Below are positions 8,067 to 18,058 of a stretch of DNA of 32,832 nt, in pieces (position 1 is the stretch's first letter; every line of letters begins with the position of its first letter). Source of the DNA: Allokutzneria sp. NRRL B-24872 (GTDB taxonomy: Bacteria > Actinomycetota > Actinomycetes > Mycobacteriales > Pseudonocardiaceae). The DNA lies in NCBI RefSeq assembly GCF_002155965.1, contig NZ_MUMH01000135.1, forward strand, positions 1 through 32,832, written 5' to 3'. The translations under genes and the position numbers were made by a program. The notes beneath the pieces are model-generated. The model was not told the DNA's origin and ran no database searches. It was given only the letters and a program-made list of their open reading frames with translations.

Positions 8067-8672
8067 TCACTTCGAGTAGAGCTCGACGATGAGCTGCTCC
8101 TGGACCGGCACATCGATCTGTGCGCGCTCCGGGAGCTGGTGCACGAGCACCCGCAGGTTCGACGGCACGACCTGCAGCCAGGCCGGGACCGGACGGTCGC
8201 CGAGGGCTTCCTTCGCGGCCAGGAACGGCAGCGTCGGCATCGACTTCGGCTTCACGTCGATGATGTCGTACTGCGAGACGCGGAAGCTGGGGATGTTCAC
8301 CTTCTGGCCGTTGACCAGGAAGTGACCGTGCGCCACCAGCTGACGGGCCTGACGCCGCGTGCGGGCGAGCCCGGCGCGGTAGACCACGTTGTCCAGGCGC
8401 GACTCGAGGATGCGCAGCAGGTTCTCACCGGTCTTGCCGGAGAGACGCACCGCCTCCTCGTAGTAACGGCGGAACTGCTTCTCGAGGACGTTGTAGGTGT
8501 AGCGGGCCTTCTGCTTCTCCTGGGTCTGAAGCAGGTACTCGCTCTCCTTGATCCGCGTGCGGCCGTGCTGGCCGGGCGGGTAAGGACGGCGCTCGAACGC
8601 CTTGTCGCCCCCGATGAGGTCGACCTTGAGTCGGCGGGACTTACGAGTCGCGGGACCGGTGTAGCGTGCCAT
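8067..8672 (-). CDS. rpsD: 30S ribosomal protein S4
   Basis: Primary 16S rRNA-binding assembly protein, 201 aa, beginning MARYTGPATRKSRRLKVDL from an ATG. The S4 RNA-binding domain is recognisable at about residues 92-155 (SRLDNVVYRAGLARTRRQARQLVAHGHFLVNG). The zinc cysteines of some S4 N-termini are absent, so this is the cysteine-free form. S4 is a known translational repressor of alpha-operon genes in E. coli and Bacillus; whether it acts here is not visible. It follows rpsK by 23 bases and ends just before the hairpin at 8029-8061. Confidence 0.99.
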   Translation of the reverse strand: MARYTGPATRKSRRLKVDLIGGDKAFERRPYPPGQHGRTRIKESEYLLQTQEKQKARYTYNVLEKQFRRYYEEAVRLSGKTGENLLRILESRLDNVVYRAGLARTRRQARQLVAHGHFLVNGQKVNIPSFRVSQYDIIDVKPKSMPTLPFLAAKEALGDRPVPAWLQVVPSNLRVLVHQLPERAQIDVPVQEQLIVELYSK

Positions 8673-8695
8673 GGTTTTTTACTCCTCTCCCGCGC

Positions 8696-9103
8696 TCAGA
8701 CCCGACGCCGCTTGGGCGGGCGGCAACCGTTGTGCGGCTGCGGGGTCACGTCCTGGATGGTGCCGACCTCGAGGCCGGCGGCCTGCAGCGAACGGATCGC
8801 GGTCTCGCGGCCGGAGCCGGGACCCTTGACGAACACGTCCACCTTGCGCATGCCGTGCTCGGCGGCCTTGCGGGCGGCGTTCTCAGCGGCCATCTGCGCC
8901 GCGAACGGGGTGGACTTCCTGGAGCCCTTGAAGCCGACGTGGCCGGCCGAGGCCCAGGCGATCACAGCGCCGTTCGGGTCCGTGATGGAGACGATGGTGT
9001 TGTTGAACGTGCTCTTGATGTGGGCGTGCCCATGAGAGACGTTCTTCTTTTCCTTACGCCGGATCTTCTTGACCCCGGCGCCCTGGCGGGTCTTGGGAGG
9101 CAT
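8696..9103 (-). CDS. rpsK: 30S ribosomal protein S11
   Basis: Platform protein of the small subunit, 135 aa, near the mRNA exit path. The basic N-terminus ([21 protein letters not shown]) is followed by the S11 core: [16 protein letters not shown], then [12 protein letters not shown], then [13 protein letters not shown]. It ends in the standard [16 protein letters not shown] start. It lies 38 bases after rpsM and 23 bases before rpsD in the transcript. Confidence 0.99.
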   Translation of the reverse strand: MPPKTRQGAGVKKIRRKEKKNVSHGHAHIKSTFNNTIVSITDPNGAVIAWASAGHVGFKGSRKSTPFAAQMAAENAARKAAEHGMRKVDVFVKGPGSGRETAIRSLQAAGLEVGTIQDVTPQPHNGCRPPKRRRV

Positions 9104-9141
9104 TCTGCTCTTGATCTCCTAGCTAGGAACGCGAGGTCGGA

Positions 9142-9522
9142 CTACTTCTTGCCGGCCTTCTTCTTGCCGGCGACCGTCTTCTTCGGGCCCTTGCGCGTAC
9201 GGGCGTTGGTCTTGGTCCGCTGACCACGAACGGGCAGGTTGCGGCGGTGCCGCAGGCCCTCGTAGCAGCCGATCTCGACCTTCCGACGAATGTCGGCCGC
9301 GACCTCGCGGCGAAGATCACCCTCGACCTTGAAGTGGTTCTCGATGTACTCCCGCAGCTGGACGAGCTGGTCGTCGCCGAGGTCCTTGGCGCGCAGGTCC
9401 GGGCTGACGCCCGTCGCGGCCAGGATCTCCTTGGAGCGGGTTCGGCCAATGCCGAAGATGTAGGTCAGCGCGATCTCCATCCGCTTCTCGCGGGGGAGAT
9501 CGACGCCAGAAAGACGTGCCAT
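9142..9522 (-). CDS. rpsM: 30S ribosomal protein S13
   Basis: Head protein contacting the P-site tRNA and 50S subunit, 126 aa. Starts [22 protein letters not shown] from an ATG; a helix-hairpin-helix segment ([15 protein letters not shown]) follows, and [20 protein letters not shown] is the usual S13 signature. The C-terminal Lys-rich tail ([13 protein letters not shown]) reaches toward the P site in known structures. It is preceded by a 167-base structured spacer after rpmJ, longer than most gaps in this cluster. Confidence 0.99.
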   Translation of the reverse strand: MARLSGVDLPREKRMEIALTYIFGIGRTRSKEILAATGVSPDLRAKDLGDDQLVQLREYIENHFKVEGDLRREVAADIRRKVEIGCYEGLRHRRNLPVRGQRTKTNARTRKGPKKTVAGKKKAGKK

Positions 9523-9546
9523 ACGGCTCTCTAGCTCCTGTGATCG

Positions 9547-9602
9547 CTTCAGGTCTTCTCCCCGCCCGTCCCGGAACCGCGGTCCCGGGCCCCGGCCTGA
9601 AG
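9547..9602 (-). promoter_or_regulatory. Structured rpmJ-rpsM spacer, possible leader element
   Basis: CTTCAGG (9547-9553) and CCTGAAG (9596-9602) are exact inverted repeats flanking a GC-rich interior that holds smaller complementary blocks such as CCCGG and CCGGG. The structure would form in the transcript between rpmJ and rpsM. It could be a leader for autoregulation, an attenuator or a processing site. I recognise no known RNA family. Confidence 0.3.
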
Positions 9603-9689
9603 TCCGGGGGTGTGTCCCGCGCCGCGAACGGCGCGAACAGGTACGAGGAGGCTTGTGTTGTGTCGTCTAACCGCGACGAGCGGGCGATC

Positions 9690-9803
9690 TCAGCCCTGGC
9701 GCTGCTTGTGGCGCAGGTTCTCGCAGATCACCATGACCCGGCCGTGACGGCGGATCACCTTGCACTTGTCGCAGATCTTCTTGACGCTCGGCTGGACCTT
9801 CAC
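9690..9803 (-). CDS. rpmJ: 50S ribosomal protein L36, zinc-binding form
   Basis: A 37-codon gene between infA and rpsM. The protein reads [19 protein letters not shown], then [18 protein letters not shown]. Cys11, Cys14, Cys27 and His32 form the zinc site of the C+ form of L36. The start is GTG (9801-9803) with AGGAG about nine bases upstream; no ATG lies at the proper position. L36 binds 23S rRNA late in large-subunit assembly. It follows infA by 55 bases. Confidence 0.97.
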   Translation of the reverse strand: MKVQPSVKKICDKCKVIRRHGRVMVICENLRHKQRQG

Positions 9804-9858
9804 GGTCGTGCACTCCTGCTTGGCCGCGTGTCCGGACCAGGTCCGGACACCGTGGAGG

Positions 9859-10080
9859 TCACTTGTAGCGGTAGACGATGCGGCCGCGGGACAGGTCGTA
9901 GGGCGAGAGCTCCACGACTACCCGGTCCTCGGGCAGGATGCGGATGTAGTGCTGCCGCATCTTGCCGCTGATGTGTGCGAGAACCCTGTGGCCGTTCTCC
10001 AGCTCAACGCGGAACATCGCGTTGGGGAGAGGCTCGACCACGCGGCCCTCGACCTCAATGGCCCCGTCCTTCTTGCCCAT
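9859..10080 (-). CDS. infA: Translation initiation factor IF-1
   Basis: 73-aa S1-type OB-fold protein that occupies the 30S A site during initiation. Begins [20 protein letters not shown] and contains [20 protein letters not shown], ending [11 protein letters not shown], all standard for IF-1. The frame is open far upstream to 10395, but the ATG at 10080 matches the family start and has GCGGAGGA just upstream. A promoter candidate lies at 10272-10300, giving a leader of roughly 185 bases. Confidence 0.99.
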   Translation of the reverse strand: MGKKDGAIEVEGRVVEPLPNAMFRVELENGHRVLAHISGKMRQHYIRILPEDRVVVELSPYDLSRGRIVYRYK

Positions 10081-10271
10081 GTCCTCCGCGTTTCGTGACG
10101 GTGACAGATCATCTGACAGCCCGGAGGCCGGCGCGAGCCGGTAGCCGGGCGCGGGCGTCCGCTGCATGAGGTTCCTGTCGAGCCCGGTCACGAGTGAGGG
10201 GTGAAAACCCAGCAACACCACTATGGAGTCAGGCGCAATAAGAGCCAGCGCGACGGACGCGCCGTCCCGAT

Positions 10272-10300
10272 AGTGTAGGCGGCCTCGCGACGGCCGCCAA
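10272..10300 (-). promoter_or_regulatory. Candidate infA operon promoter with palindromic spacer
   Basis: On the minus strand TTGGCG (10295-10300) and TACACT (10272-10277) are separated by exactly 17 bases. The spacer contains an inverted repeat, 10278-10284 with 10292-10298 (GGCGGCC and GGCCGCC, 7-base gap), which also overlaps the -35. The repeat could be an operator, or a terminator for the small upstream gene that ends at 10314. This fits transcription of infA-rpmJ-rpsM-rpsK-rpsD from here. Confidence 0.5.
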
Positions 10301-10313
10301 ACCGGCCCCCCGC

Positions 10314-10478
10314 TCAGGAGCGCTCGCGGTGGCGGTCCCCCGCCCAGGAGAGCACTTCCAGCGCGCCCCAGACGCTCACCGGCCAGATGAACCACGGATA
10401 GCCCAAACCCCCGGTGACCAGGCCGGTCACCGTCCAGACCGCGATCATCACCAGGCTGGCCCCCAGCCAGGTGCGCAT
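10314..10478 (-). CDS. Small two-helix membrane protein (2TM-domain-like)
   Basis: 54-codon gene lying between map and infA. The peptide opens [15 protein letters not shown]; residues about 3-24 and 27-47 form two hydrophobic helices joined by GYPWF, and it ends in a charged tail DRHRERS. The YPWFIWP segment resembles the small 2TM modules found in actinobacterial membrane proteins. ATG at 10476-10478 is preceded by GGGTGAA; an in-frame GTG at 10490 would add four residues. Codons favour G/C in third position as in real genes nearby. Function unknown. Confidence 0.7.
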   Translation of the reverse strand: MRTWLGASLVMIAVWTVTGLVTGGLGYPWFIWPVSVWGALEVLSWAGDRHRERS

Positions 10479-10575
10479 GGATTCACCCACGCCGTCGAGA
10501 GTTCCAGTTGGTGAAGGACACAGTCGTCACCCGCGATGTGTATTCGAGAACACGCCTGTGGGGGTAGCGATCTCA

Positions 10576-10601
10576 GCCCGGGAACGCCGCCGCCCCCGGG
10601 C
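10576..10601 (-). terminator. Possible weak hairpin after map
   Basis: GCCCGGG (10576-10582) and CCCGGGC (10595-10601) form a 7-bp stem with a 12-base loop, 45 bases after the map stop. No U tract. A dyad-like stretch GTGT-N8-ACAC lies a little further downstream in the transcript, near 10540-10553. Confidence 0.3.
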
Positions 10602-10645
10602 CGGGTTCGGCACGGGGGCAGCGGAGAACGTGGTGTGCGGGGCGC

Positions 10646-11446
10646 CTAGCTCTCTTCCGGAGCGGTGAGCACCCAGGGACCGTCCTCGGTGACCGCGACG
10701 GTGTGCTCCCAGTGCGCTGCCCTGGTGCCGTCGGTGGTGATCACCGTCCAGCCGTCGGAGAGCTCCTCGGTGCGGTCGGTGCCCAGGGTGAGCATCGGCT
10801 CCACCGCGAGCGCCATGCCGACCCGCAGGCGCGGGCCCTTGCCGGGCTTGCCCATGTTCGGCAGGAACGGCTCCATGTGCATCTGCGAGCCGATGCCGTG
10901 CCCGCCGTAGCCGTCGACGATGCCGTAGGTGCGGCCGTCCTTCTCCTCCGAGGAGATGACCGAGCTCTCGATCGCGAAGGAGATGTCGGTCAGCCGGTTG
11001 TCCGCGCGGACCTGCTCGATCCCCGCCCACATCGAGGCGCGGGTGGCGTCGGACAGTTCCTGCTCGGCCTGGGTGATCGCGCCGATGGCCAGCGTGACCG
11101 CGGAGTCGCCGTGCCAGTTGTCCAGGATCGCGCCGCAGTCCACCGAGAGCAGGTCGCCCTCGGCCAGGACCTGGGCGCGGTTCGGGATGCCGTGCACGAC
11201 CTGCTCGTTCACCGAGGCGCAGATGCTGCCGGGAAAGCCGTGGTAGCCCTTGAAGGAGGGCACCGCGCCCGCGTCCCGGATCGTCTGCTCCGCCAGCTCG
11301 TCGAGCTCCAGCGTGCTGACCCCGGGCCTGGCCGCGGCGCCGACCGCGGCGAGCGCCCGTGCCACCACGAGCCCCGCGGCGCGCATGGCCTCCAGCTCGC
11401 CGCGGGTCTTCAGCTCGATGCCGCGCCCGCGCTTGAGCACGCTCAC
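10646..11446 (-). CDS. map: Methionine aminopeptidase type I
   Basis: Removes the initiator methionine from nascent proteins. 266 aa with all five metal ligands: Asp103 (SVDCGA), Asp114 (HGDSAV), His183 (GGHGIG), Glu216 (VEPMLT) and Glu247 (WEHTV). His85 in VVHGIPN is the conserved substrate-side histidine. It starts directly with the catalytic domain and lacks the SH3-binding N-terminal extension of some actinobacterial paralogues. The GTG start overlaps the adk stop as GTGA, so secY-adk-map is a tightly coupled unit; a second GTG at 11440 is an alternative. Confidence 0.98.
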   Translation of the reverse strand: MSVLKRGRGIELKTRGELEAMRAAGLVVARALAAVGAAARPGVSTLELDELAEQTIRDAGAVPSFKGYHGFPGSICASVNEQVVHGIPNRAQVLAEGDLLSVDCGAILDNWHGDSAVTLAIGAITQAEQELSDATRASMWAGIEQVRADNRLTDISFAIESSVISSEEKDGRTYGIVDGYGGHGIGSQMHMEPFLPNMGKPGKGPRLRVGMALAVEPMLTLGTDRTEELSDGWTVITTDGTRAAHWEHTVAVTEDGPWVLTAPEES

Positions 11447-11993
11447 GGCTCCGCGCGCAGTGCCTTGAGCGCGCGCTCGGAGATGTCCTCGACCGAGCCC
11501 ACGGCGTCAATGGTGATCAGGATGCCCCGGTAGTAGTCCAGCAGCGGGGCGGTCTCCGAGCGGTAGATCTGCTGCCGCCTGCGGATGATCTCCTCGGTGT
11601 CGTCGGCCCGGCCGCGCGCCAGCAGCCGCTCCACGACGATGTCCTCGGCGATGTCGAACTGCAGCACCGCGTCCAGCTGGGTGCCCTTCACCGCAAGCAG
11701 GCCGGTGAGCACGTCCGCCTGGACGGTGTTGCGGGGGAAGCCGTCGAGCAGGAAGCCGTCCGCGGCGTCCGGCTGCGCGAGCCGGTCCTCGACCATGTTG
11801 TTGGTGACCGAGTCGGGGACCAGCTCCCCCTTGTCCAGGTAGCGCTTGGCTTCCTGGCCGAGGGGGGTGCTCTCGCCGATGTTCGCCCTGAACAGGTCTC
11901 CGGTGGAGATGTGGGGCACAGCGAGCTTCTGGCTCAGCACCGTGGCCTGTGTGCCCTTGCCCGCTCCGGGCGGGCCGACGAGGACGAGTCTCA

Positions 11994-11994
<1 letters not shown>
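11443..11994 (-). CDS. adk: Adenylate kinase, short form
   Basis: Interconverts ATP plus AMP and two ADP. 183 aa, matching the short actinobacterial form. P-loop GPPGAGKGT at residues 7-15; AMP-site motif DGFPR at 84-88; the lid is reduced to the short segment [14 protein letters not shown] (127-140) with no zinc cysteines. The reading frame stays open through the upstream secY region, but the GTG at 11992-11994 overlaps the secY stop as TAGTG and starts the standard RLVLVGPPG sequence, so translation begins there. Downstream it overlaps map by four bases. Confidence 0.98.
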
Positions 11995-13316
<1,322 letters not shown>

Positions 13317-13438
13317 CCGAGACCTCCTCGGCGTGGCCGGCGGGAACGCCGACTACTGGCTGGGGCCGACACGTCCTGTCGGCGGGATCTATTGCAGGCT
13401 TCATGCGCTCCGCAGCGCGGGGCCGAAGCGTGCTGACG

Positions 13439-13447
13439 ACTGTAACA
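13439..13447 (-). promoter_or_regulatory. Candidate extended -10 promoter for secY-adk-map
   Basis: TGTTACAGT on the minus strand combines a TGN extension with TACAGT, about 123 bases before the secY start. No -35 consensus is seen, as is common for extended -10 promoters. The position between the rplO terminator and secY supports it. Confidence 0.4.
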
Positions 13448-13723
13448 GCAGCCTCTCGGCGGGCGGTGCCCCCGTCCGGCCTCCTTGTGCCGCTGGACAA
13501 ATCCCGTGTTCAGCCAGAAGCGAACAGCCCTCGTCCAGCCCTTGCGGCGGGCGCGCGCGGCAGCTCTTCCTGCCCCGGCACAGGAATTGCGTTCCCTTGC
13601 GCACCAAGTGATTCGTCCCGTCACCGCGCGGGGATGAGAGGCGCGCCGGGGGGAGCACGGCAGCCCGGAGGCCCGATGCGACTGTGAAAGACACCGTCGG
13701 GAGCAGAACAGGGTGCGGACAGA

Positions 13724-13761
13724 CTTCGGGGCCGGGAAGCAGTCGCTTCCCGGCCCCGAGG
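13724..13761 (-). terminator. Terminator hairpin after rplO
   Basis: Perfect 14-bp stem 13727-13740 (CGGGGCCGGGAAGC) with 13745-13758 around loop AGTC, extendable to 13724-13761 with a G-T step. It starts about seven bases after the rplO stop. No U tract. It marks the end of the spc ribosomal protein transcript. Confidence 0.8.
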
Positions 13762-13768
13762 TCAGATG

Positions 13769-14212
13769 TCACGCGGTGGTGGTGGTCCCACCAGCGGCGG
13801 TGATCTTCTCGACGGCGCTACCGGAGAACTTGTTCGCGGTGATGTCGAGCTTCACCCCGCCCAGGTCTCCGTCACCGAGGACCTTGACCAGGCAGTTCTT
13901 GCGAACAGCACCGGACTGGACCAGCTCGGCGATGCCGACCGTGCCGCCCTGCGGGAACAGCTTGGCCAGCGCCGACAGGTTGACGACCTGGTACTCCACG
14001 CGGAACGGGTTCTTGAACCCCTTCAGCTTGGGCAGCCGCATGTGGATCGGCATCTGCCCACCCTCGAAGGCGGCAGGCACGTTCTTGCGCGCCTTGGTGC
14101 CCTTGGTACCGCGGCCCGCGGTCTTGCCCTTGGAGCCCTCACCGCGACCCACACGGGTCTTCGCGGTCTTGGCGCCGGGAGCCGGACGCAGGTGATGGAT
14201 CTTGATAGTCAT
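13769..14212 (-). CDS. rplO: 50S ribosomal protein L15
   Basis: 147-aa large-subunit assembly protein. Starts [38 protein letters not shown], split here as an N-terminal basic, glycine-rich arm typical of L15, followed by [21 protein letters not shown] start, two bases after the rpmD stop. It is the last gene of the spc group, followed by a strong hairpin. Confidence 0.99.
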   Translation of the reverse strand: MTIKIHHLRPAPGAKTAKTRVGRGEGSKGKTAGRGTKGTKARKNVPAAFEGGQMPIHMRLPKLKGFKNPFRVEYQVVNLSALAKLFPQGGTVGIAELVQSGAVRKNCLVKVLGDGDLGGVKLDITANKFSGSAVEKITAAGGTTTTA

Positions 14213-14214
14213 GG

Positions 14215-14397
14215 TCAGTCGACCTCCTCGACCGCCACCAGGTGCCGCACCGTGTGGACGAGGCCACGGTTCTGCGGCGTGTCCTCACGGACGACTGACT
14301 GGCGGATCTTGCGCAGGCCGAGAGTCCGGAGGGACTCGCGGTGGTTGCGCTTCGTGCCAATCGTGCTGCGCAGCTGGGTGATCTTCAGCTTGGCCAT
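14215..14397 (-). CDS. rpmD: 50S ribosomal protein L30
   Basis: 60-aa protein [20 protein letters not shown] and onward, with the L30 signature [23 protein letters not shown]. The frame is open upstream to 14469, but the ATG at 14397 starts the family sequence. It lies four bases after rpsE and two before rplO. The C-terminus VAVEEVD is typical of actinobacteria. Confidence 0.98.
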   Translation of the reverse strand: MAKLKITQLRSTIGTKRNHRESLRTLGLRKIRQSVVREDTPQNRGLVHTVRHLVAVEEVD

Positions 14398-14401
14398 CGG
14401 A

Positions 14402-15049
14402 TCACACCCCCTGTCCAGCACGAGCGCGCAGCATGCCGGCGGGAGCGACGTCCTCGAGCGGCAGGCCACGACGGGCCGCGACCTCTTCGGGCCGCTGCAG
14501 CATCTTCAGCGCGGCAACGGTGGCGTGCACGATGTTGATGGCGTTGTCGCTGCCCAGCGACTTGCTCAGCACGTCGTGCACACCGGCGCACTCCAGCACC
14601 GCGCGCACCGGGCCACCGGCGATGACACCGGTACCGGGGCTGGCGGGACGCAGCAGGACGACGCCCGCGGCCTCTTCGCCCTGCACGGGGTGCGGGATGG
14701 TGCCGGCGATGCGCGGGACCTTGAAGAAGTGCTTCTTGGCCTCCTCGACACCCTTGGCGATGGCGGCCGGCACCTCCTTGGCCTTGCCGTAGCCGACGCC
14801 GACCATGCCGTCGCCGTCACCGACGATCACCAGGGCGGTGAAGCTGAAGCGACGACCACCCTTGACGACCTTGGCGACGCGGTTGATCGCGACGACGCGC
14901 TCGATGTGAGGAGTCTTCTCCTGGGCCGCCCCGCCGCGGCCGCTGTCGCGACGGTCCCTACGGTCGCGACGCTCGCCGCGCTCGTTGCCACCACCGGCGT
15001 TGCCGCCGCCGGGGCCACCGCCGCCGAATTGCCGTGTACGTCCCGGCAT
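14402..15049 (-). CDS. rpsE: 30S ribosomal protein S5
   Basis: 215-aa small-subunit protein involved in decoding accuracy and mRNA unwinding. The first roughly 45 residues are a Gly/Arg-rich extension ([20 protein letters not shown]) absent from E. coli S5 (167 aa). The S5 double-stranded-RNA-binding domain follows ([20 protein letters not shown]), then the C-terminal domain with [15 protein letters not shown] and [14 protein letters not shown]. The ATG at 15049 has GGAAGGAA upstream; the open frame continues to 15172 but without homology. Position between rplR and rpmD is standard. Confidence 0.98.
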   Translation of the reverse strand: MPGRTRQFGGGGPGGGNAGGGNERGERRDRRDRRDSGRGGAAQEKTPHIERVVAINRVAKVVKGGRRFSFTALVIVGDGDGMVGVGYGKAKEVPAAIAKGVEEAKKHFFKVPRIAGTIPHPVQGEEAAGVVLLRPASPGTGVIAGGPVRAVLECAGVHDVLSKSLGSDNAINIVHATVAALKMLQRPEEVAARRGLPLEDVAPAGMLRARAGQGV

Positions 15050-15098
15050 CAGGCGTTCCTTCCGTTTCGACGAACCCAGATCTCGTTGTTCCGCATGA

Positions 15099-15497
15099 TC
15101 AGAACTCCAGCCCACCCTCGCGGGCCGCGTCGGCCAGCGCGGCGATCCGGCCGTGGTAGTTGTGGCCACCACGGTCGAACACGACCTGTGCGATACCGGC
15201 GTCCTTGGCCCTGGCGGCGACGAGCGCGCCGACCTTGGCCGCGCGAGCCTTCTTGTCGCCGTCCAGCGCGCGGACGTCGGCCTCCAGCGTGGAGGCCGAG
15301 GCCACAGTGCGGCCGGCCAGGTCGTCGATCACCTGCGCGACGATGTGCCGCGAGGAGCGGGTGACCACCAGGCGCGGACGCTCGGCGGTGCCGCTGATCT
15401 TCTTGCGGAGCCGGAAGTGCCGGCGTGCACGGGCAATGCGACGCACCGTGGAGACGTCCTTGCCCACCCGCTTGCGCTTCGTAGCAGTCTCGCTCAT
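15099..15497 (-). CDS. rplR: 50S ribosomal protein L18
   Basis: 5S rRNA-binding protein, 132 aa from the ATG at 15497 ([17 protein letters not shown]). An in-frame GTG at 15503 overlaps the rplF stop as GTGA and would add two residues; the ATG matches the usual actinobacterial start. Core motifs are [19 protein letters not shown] and [21 protein letters not shown], ending GGLEF. Next to rpsE with a 49-base gap. Confidence 0.97.
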   Translation of the reverse strand: MSETATKRKRVGKDVSTVRRIARARRHFRLRKKISGTAERPRLVVTRSSRHIVAQVIDDLAGRTVASASTLEADVRALDGDKKARAAKVGALVAARAKDAGIAQVVFDRGGHNYHGRIAALADAAREGGLEF

Positions 15498-15499
15498 GC

Positions 15500-16039
15500 T
15501 CACTTACCCGTCTTTCCGACCTTGCGGCGAACGTTCTCGCCCGCGTACCGCACACCCTTGCCCTTGTACGGCTCGGGCTTGCGGATCTTGCGGATGTTGG
15601 CGGCGACCTCACCAACCTGCTGCTTGTCGATGCCCTGGACGGAGAACTTCGTGGGGCTCTCCACCGCGAAGGTGATCCCCGCGGGCGGGGTGACCTTCAC
15701 CGGGTGGCTGAAGCCGAGCGAGAACTCCAGGTCCGAGCCCTTGGCCGCGACGCGGTAACCGACGCCGTGGATCTCGAGCTTCTTCTCGTACCCCTGGGTC
15801 ACACCGACGATCATGTTGTTGACCAGGGTCCGGGACAGGCCGTGCAGCGAGCGGCTCTTGCGCTCGTCGTCGGGCCGCGCCACCTCGAGCGTGCCGTCCT
15901 CGGCGCGCTTCACGGTGATGGGCTCGGCGACCGCGTGGTTGAGGGTGCCCTTGGGACCCTTCACCGTCACGAGCTGACCGTCGATGTTGACGTCGACGCC
16001 AGCCGGAACGGAGACCGGCAACTTACCGATGCGTGACAT
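15500..16039 (-). CDS. rplF: 50S ribosomal protein L6
   Basis: 179 aa, near the factor-binding site of the 50S subunit. Begins [19 protein letters not shown] and contains two L6 folds; the C-terminal signature [20 protein letters not shown] and [13 protein letters not shown] is intact. ATG start, 18 bases after the rpsH stop. Confidence 0.99.
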   Translation of the reverse strand: MSRIGKLPVSVPAGVDVNIDGQLVTVKGPKGTLNHAVAEPITVKRAEDGTLEVARPDDERKSRSLHGLSRTLVNNMIVGVTQGYEKKLEIHGVGYRVAAKGSDLEFSLGFSHPVKVTPPAGITFAVESPTKFSVQGIDKQQVGEVAANIRKIRKPEPYKGKGVRYAGENVRRKVGKTGK

Positions 16040-16057
16040 GCCGTAATCCCCCTTCCG

Positions 16058-16456
16058 CTACCAGACGTAGGCGAGGACTTCCCCGCCCACTGCCTGCTTG
16101 GTGGCCTGTCGGTCGGTCAGCAGACCGGACGACGTGGAAATGATCGCGACGCCGAGGCCACCGAGAACCTTGGGCAGGTTGGTGGACTTGGCGTAAACGC
16201 GAAGACCCGGCTTGGACACCCGGCGCACACCAGCGATGCTGCGCTCACGGTTCGGGCCGTACTTCAGCGTGACGATCAGGTTCTTGCACTTCTCACCCTG
16301 CTCATCGCGGAAGCCGGCGATGTAGCCCTCACGCTGCAGGATCTCAGCGATGCTGGCCTTGAGCTTGGAGTGCGGCATCACGACCTCGTCGTGATAGGCC
16401 GAGTTCGCGTTGCGCAGACGAGTGAGCATGTCTGCGATCGGGTCGGTCATCGTCAT
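16058..16456 (-). CDS. rpsH: 30S ribosomal protein S8
   Basis: 132-aa primary 16S rRNA-binding protein. Starts [20 protein letters not shown]; a second ATG two codons in is possible. The C-terminal signature [20 protein letters not shown] is standard. In E. coli S8 is the translational repressor of the spc operon. An 88-base gap separates it from rpsZ; I see no structure in that gap. Confidence 0.99.
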   Translation of the reverse strand: MTMTDPIADMLTRLRNANSAYHDEVVMPHSKLKASIAEILQREGYIAGFRDEQGEKCKNLIVTLKYGPNRERSIAGVRRVSKPGLRVYAKSTNLPKVLGGLGVAIISTSSGLLTDRQATKQAVGGEVLAYVW

Positions 16457-16544
16457 GGTGACCTTGTCAACCTTTCTCGCCCCGGTTCCCGGTCCGGGCC
16501 TGTGGCGAAGTGGGAATCAGTGAGGCGTGAGCGAGGAGCCGGAC

Positions 16545-16730
16545 TTACCAGCTGGACTTGCTCACACCGGGCAGCTCGCCGCGGTGCGCCATCTGCCGGA
16601 GGCAGATACGGCACAGACCGAACTTGCGGAAGACCGAGTGCGGACGGCCGCAGCGGTTGCAGCGGGTGTAGCCGCGAACCTTGAACTTCGGCTTGCGCGC
16701 GGCCTTGTTGATCAGAGCCTTCTTGGCCAT
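16545..16730 (-). CDS. rpsZ: 30S ribosomal protein S14, zinc-binding type Z
   Basis: 61-aa form [20 protein letters not shown] with CNRC and CRIC zinc pairs, ending [11 protein letters not shown]. This is the short C+ form found inside the spc cluster of Gram-positive bacteria. Actinobacteria often carry a longer zinc-free paralogue elsewhere under zinc control; that is not in this window. It starts two bases after the rplE stop. The frame is open to 16988, but only this ATG fits the family. Confidence 0.98.
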   Translation of the reverse strand: MAKKALINKAARKPKFKVRGYTRCNRCGRPHSVFRKFGLCRICLRQMAHRGELPGVSKSSW

Positions 16731-16732
16731 CG

Positions 16733-17296
16733 TCAGCTCTCCTTGAACGGGAAGCCCAGGTGCTTCAGCAGCGCCCGGCCCTCCTCGTCGGTCTGGGCAG
16801 TCGTGACGACGGTGATGTCCATGCCACGCTGGCGGTCGATCGAGTCGGGGTCGATCTCGTGGAACATCGACTGCTCGTTCAGACCAAAGGTGTAGTTGCC
16901 GTTGCCGTCGAACTGCTTCGGCGACAGACCGCGGAAGTCGCGGATACGCGGCAGCGCGATGGTCAGCAGCCGGTCCAGGAACTCCCACATGCGGTCGCCA
17001 CGCAGGGTAGCGCGCGCACCGATCGGCATGCCCTCGCGGAGCTTGAACTGCGCGATGGACTTGCGGGCCTTGCGGACCTCGGGACGCTGGCCGGTGATCG
17101 TGGACAGGTCGCGGACCGCGCCCTCGATCAGCTTGCCGTCACGGGCGGCGTCGCCGACGCCCATGTTCACGACGATCTTCACGATGCCGGGGACCTGCAT
17201 CGGGTTGCTGTAGGAGAAGTCGCTCTTGAGCTTGGCGACGATCTCCTCGCGGTACCGGGACTTCAGGCGCGGCAGAGTCTTCTCGGTGGTGGTCAT
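16733..17296 (-). CDS. rplE: 50S ribosomal protein L5
   Basis: 187-aa 5S rRNA-binding protein of the central protuberance. Motifs: [24 protein letters not shown]-like [18 protein letters not shown], and [18 protein letters not shown]. The C-terminal [15 protein letters not shown] is typical. ATG start, two bases after rplX. Confidence 0.99.
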   Translation of the reverse strand: MTTTEKTLPRLKSRYREEIVAKLKSDFSYSNPMQVPGIVKIVVNMGVGDAARDGKLIEGAVRDLSTITGQRPEVRKARKSIAQFKLREGMPIGARATLRGDRMWEFLDRLLTIALPRIRDFRGLSPKQFDGNGNYTFGLNEQSMFHEIDPDSIDRQRGMDITVVTTAQTDEEGRALLKHLGFPFKES

Positions 17297-17298
17297 GC

Positions 17299-17613
17299 TC
17301 AGATGTCCTTACCGTTCCGGCGCGACACGCGCACGCGGCGACCCTCGTCGGTCGTGCGGCTGCCGATGCGGGTCGGCTTGCCGTCCGCGTCGACGACCAT
17401 CACGTTGCTCACGTGGATCGGGGCTTCCTGGGTGACGATGCCGCCGGAGGAGGCGCCACGCTGGGTCTGCGAGACCTTGGTGTGCTTCTTGATCCGGTTG
17501 ACACCCTCGACCAGGACGCGGTTGCGGTCCGGGTAGGCCTGGATGACCTTGCCCTTGGCGCCCTTGTCCTTGCCGGCGATGACGACGACCGTGTCGCCCT
17601 TCTTCACCTTCAT
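17299..17613 (-). CDS. rplX: 50S ribosomal protein L24
   Basis: 104-aa assembly initiator with a KOW domain at the N-terminus ([20 protein letters not shown]). Followed by [19 protein letters not shown] start, two bases after the rplN stop and two before rplE. Confidence 0.99.
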   Translation of the reverse strand: MKVKKGDTVVVIAGKDKGAKGKVIQAYPDRNRVLVEGVNRIKKHTKVSQTQRGASSGGIVTQEAPIHVSNVMVVDADGKPTRIGSRTTDEGRRVRVSRRNGKDI

Positions 17614-17615
17614 GG

Positions 17616-17984
17616 TCAGAGCACCTCCGGTGCGAGCGAGATGATCTTCATGAACTTCTTGTCGCGAAGCTCACGGCCGACCGGCCCGAAGATGCGGGTA
17701 CCGCGCGGCTCGGTGTCGTTCTTGATCAGAACGGCGGCGTTCTCGTCGAAGCGGATGTAGGAACCATCCGGACGACGGCGCTCCTTGAGGGTGCGGACGA
17801 TGACGGCCTTGACCACATCGCCCTTCTTCACGCCTGCGCCGGGCATCGCGTCCTTGACGGTGGCGACGATGACGTCGCCGATGCCGGCGTAGCGGCGACC
17901 GGAGCCACCGAGAACGCGGATGCAGAGGATTTCCTTCGCACCCGTGTTGTCGGCGACGCGCAGTCGCGACTCCTGCTGGATCAC
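17616..17984 (-). CDS. rplN: 50S ribosomal protein L14
   Basis: 122-aa protein contacting the 30S subunit. Begins [20 protein letters not shown] with a GTG start (17982-17984) and GGAG in the leader; ends [16 protein letters not shown]-like [16 protein letters not shown]. It is the first gene of the spc group; the 112-base region upstream holds the rpsQ terminator and a dyad at 18004-18019. Confidence 0.99.
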   Translation of the reverse strand: MIQQESRLRVADNTGAKEILCIRVLGGSGRRYAGIGDVIVATVKDAMPGAGVKKGDVVKAVIVRTLKERRRPDGSYIRFDENAAVLIKNDTEPRGTRIFGPVGRELRDKKFMKIISLAPEVL

Positions 17985-18003
17985 TTCTCTTTACTCCCTG
18001 ACC

Positions 18004-18019
18004 CTGTGTGGCACACCAG
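18004..18019 (-). repeat. 16-base imperfect dyad before rplN
   Basis: CTGTGTGGCACACCAG is nearly its own reverse complement (one mismatched pair), centred about 28 bases before the rplN start. It could be a protein-binding operator or a leader element. There is no known-regulator match. Confidence 0.35.
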
Positions 18020-18058
18020 ATTTCCGACCTGATGCACGCGGTCTGATGTCCGACCAGT

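Larger units (their letters stand above)
13317..13768 (-). other. 452-base rplO-secY gap
   Basis: No gene is supported here; the open frames crossing it lack family signatures and overlap on both strands. It contains, in transcription order, the rplO terminator hairpin (13724-13761), about 280 bases with no assigned element, an extended -10 candidate (13439-13447), a leader of about 120 bases and the secY ribosome binding site. Confidence 0.7.
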
